Program-made: the position numbers and the translations under genes
The notes under the pieces: model-generated
Told to the model about the DNA's origin: nothing
Database searches by the model: none
The model's input: only the letters and a program-made list of their open reading frames with translations
DNA from: Paractinoplanes ferrugineus
GTDB taxonomy: Bacteria > Actinomycetota > Actinomycetes > Mycobacteriales > Micromonosporaceae
DNA length: 39,148 bases
Reading direction: 5' to 3'
Assembly (NCBI RefSeq): GCF_016862195.1
Contig: NZ_BOMM01000089.1
Location: 1 to 39,148 of the forward strand
Shown here: piece after piece, positions 32,301 to 39,148 of the stretch
Numbering within the stretch: the stretch's first letter is position 1
Layout: the number at the start of each line of letters is the position of its first letter

Positions 32301-32527
32301 CGGTGGAGGTGTCGGCCGTGGTCCTCGACGACCAGTTGACCGTGGGGCTGAGCTGGGCCCCCTCGGCCGCCGACGGGCTGGACGAGTCGTCGGTGCGTCG
32401 CCTCCGTACGCACCTACGGACCGTACTGGACGAGCTGGCGCTCGCCTGCGCCGCCGAGGCGGTCAATGGTGCAGCGCCGTCACCCGCCCACCGTCAGCCG
32501 GGCCCGCAACCGTGGTGCCGAGCCTGA
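29306..32527 (+). CDS. Free-standing NRPS module A-T-E (adenylation, carrier, epimerisation)
   Basis: 1073 residues. Adenylation (about 12-510): LYTSGSTGTPKGV, LTFDVSAYEMF, YNFYGPTETAFA, YRTGDLV, GRIDDQVKIAGQRIELGEVE, NGKTDRLAL. Carrier (about 530-600): HEGGDSLL with Ser564. Epimerisation (about 625-1050): PVHDWFTE, HHLVVDVVSW (His747, His748, Asp752), LETHGRHRW, VGWFTAVFP, GTGYGVLRR, FNYLG. There is no condensation or thioesterase domain and no MbtH gene in view. By alignment to GrsA the specificity residues are D-V-Y-H-M-T-F-F-A-K: Asp235 is kept, so an alpha-amino acid is loaded, but the code is not one I know. It should load, and probably epimerise, one amino acid. GTG 29306 has AGGAGGT. 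Its last 65 bp overlap the opposing LysR gene. Confidence 0.93.
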   Translation: MPGNETPTGGTVDTLLRRSVEAHPDRCALRGQGQSWTYTELDRRVGRLAGALRERGVGLGTRVGLLLPRSAECVALILAVLRRGAAYVPLDPGHPVRRLAYVRRHSGVHLLVTGGGHTAPPGPGSDVALDDLLLEAEASTTDAPSSDATPDCTAHILYTSGSTGTPKGVRLSQRAVANNVRGCVRTFGLRPDDVLVLKTPLTFDVSAYEMFSTLAAGACLVVAPPGAEGDPDLLAATVDNYRVTVLHTVPAQLRALTDTETFVRNTSLRAVMSTGEKLPVVLQRAFHSVRREPLYNFYGPTETAFATAYRAVPENAATLADQATVPIGWPLDNVRCYVLDDAGRPVPDGQTGELHIGGESLADGYLNDDERTRERFHHVDLGGGRTDRVYRTGDLVRSLPGGELLYLGRIDDQVKIAGQRIELGEVEAAILDVPGVRAVAVTVRERDPDGTPELSAFVEFDPTGHLTTTGLRTALGAWLPGRMIPAHLVPVARIPLLSNGKTDRLALARLHPSAPAPRSPGVRPVTPLRPDTPMAELVRRCFTEALGGPPPTDDSHFLHEGGDSLLAMRVVARLRRAGVPVSVAEFLSHPVLADLVEYLGRSPARPVLPESGCTRPATAATAAAPVHDWFTERVRTDRAYWNMFVLLRVFRPLAPAHLEAALRALLAAHPALRARFFDDGTGVRMVPADRITADRLVRTLDVTGTTERDIAVDRLHRSLAPSTGDHLRALLIHDREGDATHLVVAIHHLVVDVVSWHVLLDDLVVALDALERGAEPSLPAPAETFQGWVDALPPLGTDLHEAAYWLSVLRLRQAAPSLAARGQARREQAGELLTFRIPAATTRQLLGPAPVRLGMCVHDVMAAAVGIALARWRPDGAVTFDLETHGRHRWPRLDRVVGWFTAVFPVAWPSAPSTGLATELAPARAALAAVPHGGTGYGVLRRHAGDAGTAAALRATPPALVCFNYLGRGDLDPPGDRFRTDGTPVPWEARSPRAERPYPVEVSAVVLDDQLTVGLSWAPSAADGLDESSVRRLRTHLRTVLDELALACAAEAVNGAAPSPAHRQPGPQPWCRA
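31748..31783. repeat. 36-bp perfect palindrome inside the E-domain coding sequence
   Basis: Two 18-base arms with no loop: left arm GCGCCGAGCCTGGCCGCG, right arm its exact complement read backwards. It encodes residues about 815-826 (APSLAARGQARR), in the non-conserved linker between the YW motif and ELLTFRIP of the epimerisation domain. Confidence 0.85.
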
Positions 32528-33434
32528 CCGTGTCGTCCAGATTGGCGGTGACCGCAGTGAACGCGTTGATCAGCCGCCGCAGTGTGGGTCGGCTGCGGGC
32601 GGCGCTGCGCACCGCCACCGAGATCCGTCGGCGCAACGGGCGCTCGGCCGGCACCAGGCACCGCACGTCGTACCGGGTCTGGGCGATGGTGATCGCCGGC
32701 ACGAACCCGATGCCCAGACCGGCCTCGATCATGGCCAGCAGGACGGTGAAGTCGTTGCTCATGTACGCGATCTCGGGCGTGAACCCGGCGTCGACGCAGG
32801 TGCTGACCATGGCCGCGTGGCACAGGGTGCCCACCTGGCACGTCAGCCACGGCTCGGCCGCGTACGCGGTCATGGGGAGGGCCGGCTGGGCGAGGGGGTG
32901 TTTCGTCGGGAGGACGAGATACATCTGTTCGCTGAACAAGGGCGTGAACTCGGTCCCGGGCTCGACCAACGCCGGCGACGGGTCGTACTCGTCGACCAGG
33001 GCGAGGTCGATTTCGCCACGGCGCAACGCCGGCAGGCTCTCGTGGGCCTCCATCTCGTGCAGGCCGATCTCGACCGGGCGTCTTTCGTTCACGCAGAACG
33101 CGAGGGCCTGCGGGACCGCCAGTCGGGAGACGCTCGGAAAGGACGCCAACTGCACGGCGCCCTCGACGCCGTCCCGCAGATGCGCGAGCTCGGTCTTGGC
33201 CTGCTCCACCTCGGCGAAGATGCGCTCGGCGCTGCTGACCAGCACCCGGCCGGCCTCAGTCAAGGTCAGTTGACGGCCCTTGCGATCCAGCAACGGCATG
33301 CCGACTTCCTTCTCCAGGGTCGCAAGCTGCTGGGACACCGCAGAGGGAGTCAGCTGCGCCGATTTTGCGACCGCACTGACCGTGCCCAGGGAGGCGAAAT
33401 GAGAAAGCAGGCGGAGTCGCCGAAGATCGAACAT
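32463..33434 (-). CDS. LysR-family transcriptional regulator
   Basis: 323 residues. N-terminal winged helix: FDLRRLRLLSHFASLG, VSAVAKSAQLTPSAVSQQLATLEKEVG, LLDRKGRQLTLTEAGRVL; then the two-lobed effector domain (ALRRGEIDLALVDEYDP, LVLPTKHPLAQ, EAGLGIGFVPAI). It is convergent with the NRPS and overlaps its final 65 bp, and divergent from the EamA exporter. It probably controls the exporter and perhaps the operon/NRPS promoter at 29 kb. The co-inducer is unknown; ATG 33434. Confidence 0.92.
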   Translation of the reverse strand: MFDLRRLRLLSHFASLGTVSAVAKSAQLTPSAVSQQLATLEKEVGMPLLDRKGRQLTLTEAGRVLVSSAERIFAEVEQAKTELAHLRDGVEGAVQLASFPSVSRLAVPQALAFCVNERRPVEIGLHEMEAHESLPALRRGEIDLALVDEYDPSPALVEPGTEFTPLFSEQMYLVLPTKHPLAQPALPMTAYAAEPWLTCQVGTLCHAAMVSTCVDAGFTPEIAYMSNDFTVLLAMIEAGLGIGFVPAITIAQTRYDVRCLVPAERPLRRRISVAVRSAARSRPTLRRLINAFTAVTANLDDTVRLGTTVAGPADGGRVTALHH

Positions 33435-33585
33435 CGGTTCCAGACTTTATCGGTCGCGCCCAGGTGCATCACCGAGGAGTTACTTTCCGCGTCTCTCGCC
33501 TCTACCCAGAGTGAGGCGGTGTTGAAGCTACTACAGGTTCAAGATCCGTTCAATGGCTCCGGTACAAGAGACAGCAGGCACAACT

Positions 33586-34545
33586 ATGGATCATCAAACC
33601 GCATCCCTCCACGCCGGTCCGGACCGGCGGATCACCCCGACTCCCGACGCCAACCGGCAGGGGGCCCTCCTGGTACTGGTCGCCGCCGTGCTGTGGGGCA
33701 CCACCGGCGCCACCCAGGTACTCGCGCCGGCCGAGGCGTCCGCGCTAGGCATAGCCGCCGCCCGGCTCTGCACGGGCGGACTGATCCTGCTGGCGTGGGC
33801 CCTGGCCCACCGCGGGACCGCCGGGATGGCCGCCTGTTGGACCCGCTCCACCTGGGCGCTCACCGTGGTCGGGATCAGTTCGGTCGCCGCCTACCAGGCG
33901 CTCTTCTTCTCCGCCGTGCGCAGTACAGGCGTCACCACCGGAACCCTGATCGCGATCGGCTGCGCGCCGTTGATCACGGGTCTGCTCGGCCTGGCGATCA
34001 AGGAAAGGCTCACCCGCGTCTGGGCGGTCGGGACCGCGATGACCGTCGCCGGACTGGCGCTGCTCTCCGTTCCAGGCGGCGCGGTGCTCGTCCGGCTCTC
34101 CGGAGTGCTGTACGCGCTGGCCGCCGCCGCCGCGTACTCCACGTACACGGTGGCCGGACGGATGCTGCTCTCCCGCGGGGTCGACGGGCGGGTCGTGGTC
34201 GGCACCTTCTTCGGTTTCGCCTGTCTGCCGATCGTCGCGCTCTCCGCCCGTGACGACTTCACGTGGCTGACCGCGTGGAACGGGATCGGTGTCACCCTGT
34301 GGCTGGGCATCGGCGCGACGGCGGTGCCGTACCTGCTGTGGATCCGTGGCCTACGGACCATAGCTGTGTCGTCGGCGACCGCCATCGGCCTCGCCGAACC
34401 GTTGATGGCGAGCGCACTCGGCATCTTCGTCCTCGGCGAGGAGGCCTCCCCCTGGACCCTCACCGGGATGGCGGCCATCGTCGCCGGGCTGGCGGTGGTT
34501 GGCCGCGACGGCACGGACGCCAGGGAGCCGGCGACGCGTCAGTAG
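33586..34545 (+). CDS. EamA/DMT-family exporter
   Basis: 319 residues from the ATG at 33586; an in-frame ATG at 33553 is an alternative and neither has a strong ribosome site. About ten helices in two EamA repeats: GALLVLVAAVLWGTTGATQ through LLGLAIKERLT, and LYALAAAAAYSTYTVAGRM through LGEEASPWTLTGMAAIV. The family (RhtA, YdcZ-like) exports amino acids and related metabolites. Being divergent from LysR and beside the NRPS, it is a good candidate for exporting a small amino-acid-like product. It overlaps the opposing CsaA-like gene by 7 bp at the end. Confidence 0.9.
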   Translation: MDHQTASLHAGPDRRITPTPDANRQGALLVLVAAVLWGTTGATQVLAPAEASALGIAAARLCTGGLILLAWALAHRGTAGMAACWTRSTWALTVVGISSVAAYQALFFSAVRSTGVTTGTLIAIGCAPLITGLLGLAIKERLTRVWAVGTAMTVAGLALLSVPGGAVLVRLSGVLYALAAAAAYSTYTVAGRMLLSRGVDGRVVVGTFFGFACLPIVALSARDDFTWLTAWNGIGVTLWLGIGATAVPYLLWIRGLRTIAVSSATAIGLAEPLMASALGIFVLGEEASPWTLTGMAAIVAGLAVVGRDGTDAREPATRQ

Positions 34546-34910
34546 ATGGCGTCCCCGGGAACGGCGTCACCGGCGACCACGATCGGGATCGCCTGGGCCT
34601 GCCCCTCGGGGCTCGCCGGATGCGGAGCTCCCAGCACCAGCGCCTGCGACACGTACGGGCCCATTTCGCGCTCACCAAGATTGACGCACGCCACCACGTT
34701 CGCACCGACCAACTCGTCCTCGCCGATCAGCGCGTACTGGCCGACCGAGACGCGTTTGCCCAACGGGCCGAGATCCAACTCGATCACCCGGCACGGAAAG
34801 CGCGTGTTCTCGGCAATAGGTGCCGACAGGACCCGTGCCACCCGAAGATCGACATTCTGGAATTTGCCAAAAGTGATCTGCGGCTTTACCACCGAAGCAA
34901 CCCCGGCCAT
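34539..34910 (-). CDS. CsaA-like tRNA-binding-domain protein
   Basis: A 123-residue protein that is almost entirely one EMAP-II/tRNA-binding OB fold: ITFGKFQNVDLRVARVLSA, VIELDLGPLGKRVSVGQYAL, GANVVACVNLGEREMGPYVSQALVLGA, IPIVVAGDAVPGDAIY. Free-standing copies are called CsaA or YgjH-like and bind tRNA as dimers. ATG 34910 has AAAGGACG; the frame's extension to 35405 is unsupported. No functional link with the neighbouring cluster is evident. Confidence 0.87.
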   Translation of the reverse strand: MAGVASVVKPQITFGKFQNVDLRVARVLSAPIAENTRFPCRVIELDLGPLGKRVSVGQYALIGEDELVGANVVACVNLGEREMGPYVSQALVLGAPHPASPEGQAQAIPIVVAGDAVPGDAIY

Positions 34911-35051
34911 CGTCCGTCCTTTCCAATCGCCCGGGGCCGAATCGCCTGCAGCGGATACGGCGGCCCCGGTTCGGTAGCGAACCAGCCCCACTCTATCGGG
35001 TCGGGCGGCTGTGAGCCGAAACGGGAATGGCACCGGCGTGCTCCGAAACCC

Positions 35052-35504
35052 TCGACTGGCGGTTTCCAAGCCGGCGTCACCATCCTGAAGAAACACACAC
35101 CGAAATTCATCAAGTCCGGCCTGAACGAAGTCGCCGAAGTCGGCCGGGCTTCGCTGAAGGGTCATGAAGCAGGACGGCCGGGCCGTCCTGGCCGGGCCCA
35201 GGTAAGTGGCGACGAACCCGTCCGCGCCGCTGCGCGACGGCTGGAACAGGACGAAGAACTGGGCGGTCGCCCACAAGGACCTGCTGTACGAGGCCGGAGC
35301 GATCGGCCTGACCATCCTCGCCGGTGCGGCGTGCGGCTGTCCGGGTGCGGATGCGGTCGAAAGGCGATGTGCCGCCTCGCTGCTGATCACGACGACCGGG
35401 CACACCAGGAGATCGGAATAGACGTCGATGTCTATCCTCGAAGCTCGGGGCCGGCCGACCTGGATGTGGGGGCAGAACGTGAGTTCGCCCTTACGTGGCC
35501 ACCG
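35052..35504 (+). pseudogene. Possible polymorphic-toxin remnant
   Basis: Pieces in two frames look like one decayed protein: STGGFQAGVTILKKHTPKFI then SGLNEVAEVGRASLKG; then, shifted, DGWNRTKNWAVAHKDLLYEA and GAIGLTILAGAACGCPG from 35206; then again in the first frame EIGIDVDVYPRSSG. The hydrophobic glycine/alanine stretch after HKDLLYEAG resembles the region ahead of toxin tips in RHS-type actinomycete proteins. No complete domain remains. Low confidence. Confidence 0.3.
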
Positions 35505-37721
35505 TTATGGCGTCGAAGGACAGCCGTTGATGGCCACGACTGCCCGCTCGATGGCTCGCCGCGCCTCGCCGGGATGCCGCGAGAGTGCAGGTTGCGCCTC
35601 GGCTAACAGCCGGACGGCTTGGGTGGTCGCCGTGTCCTGCCACTGGTCCGGCATCCGCTCACGGGCGAAGAACTTACTCACGGCTTGGGCAAATTTTAGG
35701 TAGGAGTCAAGTGCTCGGACGAGTAGCTCGCCTTCAGTCACCGGGCCCGAGAGGGTCGGCAACTCGGCCACACTCAGCGCGTCGTTGATGCGCTGGTGCA
35801 CCGGACCGGTGCCCTCTATCAGCAGGTCTCGGAGAGCGATGAGGTCCTCCGCGGCGCGGATCGCTTCGTCCTGCCTCGCCGAGGGCCGGCCTGGGTCGTC
35901 GCTCTGCTGCGGACGGTTTTGGTGATCGGCCGTGACGCGGTCCGCCGTCGCTTGGAGAACTGCCGCTACATCGTCCACCAGGACGGCGTCAACGACCTCG
36001 GCCAGCCGGACCTCTGGTGCGATATCCATACCTTGCTGCGTCGCGTCGCGCTCGGCTCGCGCAGCGATGGTGACGCAGGCCCGTGCCGTCCGGACCAGGT
36101 CGCGCGGGTGGCCGCCGGACCAGCAATGGCAGAAGTACATGGCCGGTACGGAGAACTGCGTGGCTCTGCGGGACAGCAAGGAACGCGATTCCTTCGTTTC
36201 CAGACGCCGAACCTCCACTATGGTGTCAAAGGCAGAGTCGAAGACGTCACGCACGAGAATGCCGCGAGCGGCGAAGCTGTGCATCGCGTCGGTGGAGACC
36301 GACACGAGTACGTGCAGTCTTCTCAGGTGGAACAAATCCTTGAGGCTGTTAATCACCGCGACGACGTCGCTGGGCTGATCCATCTTGTCCAGCTCATCGA
36401 TGGCCACGATGATTGGCTGGTCTGCGGTGCGAGCCAGCTCGGTGCAGAACTCGCGCAGACGGGCTACCGCGTCGGCGTCGGAGAGCGCGCGTTCGGTGAG
36501 GGTCAGTTGATCTTCGCCAGACCCGTTGATGAAGCCGAGCTTCCAGCTGACCGAGTTCTTGGCTTGTGTGGCAGACGAGTACCGCAGGTGTTCTAGCTCC
36601 CGGCGGGCCAGTGCGCGGACCTCGCGGTCTCGGGAGGACCGGGCGCCCAGGTCGGCGACCACCTCCGGCCTCATGGCCCACCCGGCGAGCCACAGCACAC
36701 GTGCCAGGATGCCGAGCAGGGCTCCGGCGGCGGCGATGCACAGGACGGTGACGGTGCTGACGCGCCAGCCGGACGACTCCGAGCGCTCTGACAATCGTGC
36801 CTGGTCATTGGCCCATATCACGACCACAGCGATGGCGGACAGTAGTACCAAAACGCTTGCCACCAGGCGGCGCAGGGCGGCCAGGCGGCCTCCGGTGGGC
36901 TCGGAGAGCAGTAACCGGCCGACCCCCGGATGGAGCACCTCATGCGCGAGGCTGCTGTGGACCAGTCGGATCAAGGCGCCCGGCTCGTATCGCTTCGGAG
37001 CGGGGACCCGGACACCGATTGGCCGCAGCCGCCGTTCGTGGATGATCTTCTCCATCAGCGTTGACTTGCCGACGCCCCGCGGTCCCGCGATACCGATCGC
37101 GGAGGTCGAGTGCTGTGCGATGAATTCGACCAGTTCTGTGTAGGACGCTGAGGGAATGGCGTTGTCGACGCCGATGCCGACCAGGGTCGGGGCGAACGTT
37201 GATTTGAACGTGTTGCCCCAGGCCAGCGTGGGCTCTGTGCGCTCGAGGATGCGTTCGCGGAGCAGCTCCCCGACGGCGTCCTCGGCCGCCGCCGCGAGAG
37301 CCTGTTGCGCCTGCTTCAGCTGGCGGCGGTCGCCGCGTACCTCCAGGTGCCGGGTGCCCGCCAAGCTAGCCATTCCCGCGGTGAAGATCAGCAGTGCTAA
37401 GGACAGCAGGATCTGCCAGTCACCGAACCCGGAAGCGAATGAGGAGGTGAAGCACACGAGCGTACCGATCAGCGATGCCACTGCCAGGCCGGTGGGCAGC
37501 CAGGGCCGCGTCCTTGCTGCGGCGCAGCGTTGCCGCGCCGCCCGCACCGCGCGGAGTTCCGGCGCGACCCGCTCGGCGATCACACCGGAGCGCGCCGCCA
37601 CCTCACCGGCGAGTGTCTCGTGGATGTTCGTCGGCTGGTCGAGGTCGTTGCCTCGTCGCACGAGCAGCACACGAGCTACCGCCTCGAGATTGAGGTCGTG
37701 CTCATCCCAGACTTCCGCCAT
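35505..37721 (-). CDS. KAP-type P-loop NTPase with inserted membrane helices
   Basis: 738 residues from ATG 37721 (GGAG upstream). Order: N-terminal helical region (1-75), two TM segments (about 77-120), Walker A GIAGPRGVGKST (about 210-221), two further TM segments (about 283-303 and 322-348) inserted before Walker B IIVAIDELDKMDQP (437-450), then LHVLVSVSTDAMHSF and an alpha-helical end. TM helices between Walker A and B are the hallmark of KAP (Kidins220/PifA) NTPases; PifA excludes phage T7. It lies alone between remnants; its partner, if any, is not recognised. Confidence 0.85.
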   Translation of the reverse strand: MAEVWDEHDLNLEAVARVLLVRRGNDLDQPTNIHETLAGEVAARSGVIAERVAPELRAVRAARQRCAAARTRPWLPTGLAVASLIGTLVCFTSSFASGFGDWQILLSLALLIFTAGMASLAGTRHLEVRGDRRQLKQAQQALAAAAEDAVGELLRERILERTEPTLAWGNTFKSTFAPTLVGIGVDNAIPSASYTELVEFIAQHSTSAIGIAGPRGVGKSTLMEKIIHERRLRPIGVRVPAPKRYEPGALIRLVHSSLAHEVLHPGVGRLLLSEPTGGRLAALRRLVASVLVLLSAIAVVVIWANDQARLSERSESSGWRVSTVTVLCIAAAGALLGILARVLWLAGWAMRPEVVADLGARSSRDREVRALARRELEHLRYSSATQAKNSVSWKLGFINGSGEDQLTLTERALSDADAVARLREFCTELARTADQPIIVAIDELDKMDQPSDVVAVINSLKDLFHLRRLHVLVSVSTDAMHSFAARGILVRDVFDSAFDTIVEVRRLETKESRSLLSRRATQFSVPAMYFCHCWSGGHPRDLVRTARACVTIAARAERDATQQGMDIAPEVRLAEVVDAVLVDDVAAVLQATADRVTADHQNRPQQSDDPGRPSARQDEAIRAAEDLIALRDLLIEGTGPVHQRINDALSVAELPTLSGPVTEGELLVRALDSYLKFAQAVSKFFARERMPDQWQDTATTQAVRLLAEAQPALSRHPGEARRAIERAVVAINGCPSTP

Positions 37722-37850
37722 GCCCGCGTCTCCTGCCTCGTCGTGTGGGCCGACCACGTCACGTTAGGACCCGCGCCGAGCGGCCAGAAGGTCTGCGGCG
37801 CCGGTTCCAGCTGTCGGTCGGACAGCGGAACGTAGTGATTCACCCTGCAG

Positions 37851-38107
37851 TTCAAGGCTGAGATTGTCGAGTTGTGCCAGCGGGGGAGACCGCACCGTCC
37901 GGCAGGTCAGCCAGGATTTCGACCTGACCGAGACCGCTGTGCGGGAATGAGTCAAGCAAGCCGAACTCGACACCGGCACCCGCACTGACGGGCCGACCTC
38001 AGGCGAGCGGGCCGAGCTCGCGCAGCTGCGGCGAGAGAACCGCAGGCTGCGCGAGGACGTCGACATTTTGGAGCGGGCGACGGTTTTCTTCGCGAGGAGA
38101 CCCGGTG
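37851..38107 (+). mobile_element. IS3-family transposase OrfA remnant
   Basis: FKAEIVELCQRG, then after a one-base shift DRTVRQVSQDFDLTETAVRE, an in-frame TGA at 37948-37950 where Trp is normal, then VKQAELDTGTRTDGPTSGER and AELAQLRRENRRLREDVDIL. This is the HTH plus leucine-zipper protein of IS3-like elements. The end is shifted again near 38090 and OrfB is missing. Confidence 0.75.
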
Positions 38108-38640
38108 AACGTCTTCCCCTCTGTATGAGCCGCCGGACTTGCGGGTCACGGGCTCACGCAGCGACGGTCATCGCGGCGGCCGGGTTCAACCCGGCAGATG
38201 TCGACGCGCCCAACCGCTGCGGCGGCCACAGCCGGCGACGTCAGCATCCGTTGCTCCGGCCGGTCGTCGTTCACCCGCGTGGGTGACGGCCGCCCAAGAC
38301 GTCCGGTCACGATCGTCCCCCGAGGGTGGTGACCGGACCCGGCCACGCGGTGGGTCCGCCGGATCACGGCGCGACCAACCGCACGGCAGCGCAGCTCGGA
38401 TGTCGGCCCCGTGCCCACGGACATCGGCGGCGAGGGAGCCCTCGGTGGACAGCGAACTCGTCAACCGGGCCCGCAGCCTCTGGCAAGATCAGCCGATTCG
38501 CGCTGTGTAGCTGCCAGCCGAGCTTTAAAACGATCTCCTTGGAAACGTGAATCATGATTGTTGATATTGCTCAGGTTGGGGGTTTTCCCTGTTCCTCAGA
38601 TCAGAGCGACCACCTACGTTCTATTTATTGAGGTCACTAA
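38108..38640. other. No supported gene; GC-rich hairpin-prone stretch then AT-rich promoter zone
   Basis: Between 38108 and 38510 there are several GC hairpins (for example 38266-38294) but no gene. From about 38520 the DNA is AT-rich, with a 10-bp palindrome AATCATGATT at 38550-38559, and probably holds the promoter of the following secreted-protein gene. Confidence 0.4.
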
Positions 38641-38658
38641 AGCCATGTGGAGGTTGCA

Positions 38659-39054
38659 GTGCAGAAGATTTCTCGGCGTCTACTTTCCGTCCTGGCCATG
38701 ACTTCCCTAGCCGTCTCTGGGGCGGCCGCAATCGCTTCCCCCGCGAGTGCTGCGCAATCCGATTGCCCGTCGGGGTACATCTGTTTCTGGCGCGACATCA
38801 ACTTCAACAATTCTCGGTACCAGTTTCGCGACCGCGGTTGGCAGTTCCTTGGCTGGTATGGAGCGAACGACGCCGCGGATTCAGTTTACAACCGGACCGG
38901 GATGAACGTCCGGCTGTCGTTGAACTGGTCGGGCTCGGCCGGTACTTCTCCTTTCATCTGCCTGCAGAACGGGGCAGCTCCGAATGATCTGGGCGCAATC
39001 TACGGACAATCGTGGCACGACTCGGTCTCCGGCGTGAATATCGGCGGATGCTGA
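38659..39054 (+). CDS. Secreted peptidase-inhibitor-I36-like protein
   Basis: 131 residues. A Sec signal peptide (VQKISRRLLSVLAMTSLAV...) ends at about SPASAA, leaving a mature protein starting QSDCPSGYICFW. The core CPSGYICFWRDINFNN, then AADSVYNRT and a terminal GGC, is the gamma-crystallin-like I36 family, whose founder (SMI of Streptomyces) inhibits a metalloprotease. Four cysteines could form two disulphides. GTG 38659 follows GGAGG by seven bases; the GTG at 38647 lies ahead of that site and is not used. Confidence 0.85.
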   Translation: MQKISRRLLSVLAMTSLAVSGAAAIASPASAAQSDCPSGYICFWRDINFNNSRYQFRDRGWQFLGWYGANDAADSVYNRTGMNVRLSLNWSGSAGTSPFICLQNGAAPNDLGAIYGQSWHDSVSGVNIGGC

Positions 39055-39086
39055 CAAGGCTTCGACGACCACGGCATTGAGGCGAC

Positions 39087-39146
39087 TTAGTGCTTGAATC
39101 TTCTGGCCACGTCCGCCAGTAAATTCAGCAGACTCGCTACGCCATC
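39087..39146 (-). CDS. Possible C-terminal end of a gene leaving the window
   Basis: On the minus strand the last bases read DGVASLLNLLADVARRFKH and then TAA (39089-39087). The frame is open to the window edge and helix-like. It is too short to identify. Confidence 0.3.
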   Translation of the reverse strand, partial: DGVASLLNLLADVARRFKH

Positions 39147-39148
39147 AG

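Noticed and set aside
32466..34253. 595-aa plus-strand frame across LysR and EamA
   Set aside because: It runs antisense to LysR and out of frame through EamA, both of which have full family motifs.
38266..38430. Three GC-rich hairpins (38266, 38311, 38402) that look superficially like actinomycete type I-E CRISPR repeats
   Set aside because: Spacing is irregular (45 and 91 bp), the copies differ from one another at many positions, and no cas genes are present.

Overview
The window is a high-GC actinomycete chromosome segment. Codon use, GTG/TTG starts, ATGA-type gene overlaps, and the STAND-ATPase, MarR, TetR and DUF6193-like proteins fit a Micromonosporaceae-type bacterium, but genus cannot be fixed without a database search. 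No rRNA, intact tRNA or CRISPR array was found.

Left part (1-7.6 kb): a secreted-protein N-terminus runs off the left edge. It is followed by a TetR-controlled unit (DsbA/FrnE-like thiol oxidoreductase, a coupled 51-aa ORF, a short-chain dehydrogenase) with two tandem palindromic operators in the divergent promoter. Next is an arsenic locus: arsR-aquaporin-GNAT-arsC in one direction, with the GNAT frameshifted, and arsI (C-As lyase type) divergent. A broken glycoside-hydrolase fragment and a GH64-type beta-1,3-glucanase lipoprotein follow.

Middle part (7.6-19.9 kb) is conflict-system and mobile-element territory: a membrane NACHT ATPase with helical repeats, an uncharacterised protein and a MarR regulator with a likely leaderless promoter; a DUF6193-like protein; a low-GC orphan segment; a decayed tyrosine recombinase; and a 1291-aa CHAT-protease/NB-ARC/TPR protein convergent with a 52-aa acidic ORF plus a multi-TM protein. 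Remnants of IS630 and ISAs1 elements lie between them. At 19.85 kb the 3' half of a tRNA-Arg(ACG) gene with its own terminator hairpin survives on the minus strand. It looks like an attachment-site scar directly beside the next region.

Right-centre (19.9-34.5 kb) is the most interesting unit. A nine-gene minus-strand operon encodes a SAM-fold enzyme, a fused MtnA-adenine phosphoribosyltransferase, MtnB, MtnD, MtnC, a class I aminotransferase and MTA phosphorylase, which together form a complete methylthioadenosine-to-methionine salvage route, followed by an MFS transporter and an amidohydrolase. Divergent from it is a free-standing A-T-E NRPS module, followed by a LysR regulator and an EamA exporter. 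The natural reading is a small biosynthetic cluster whose chemistry consumes SAM by aminocarboxypropyl chemistry, releases MTA, and carries its own recycling pathway.

Right end (34.5-39.1 kb): a CsaA-like tRNA-binding protein, a possible toxin-like remnant, a KAP-type membrane P-loop NTPase, an IS3 OrfA relic, a secreted peptidase-inhibitor-I36-like protein and the possible tail of a gene leaving the window.
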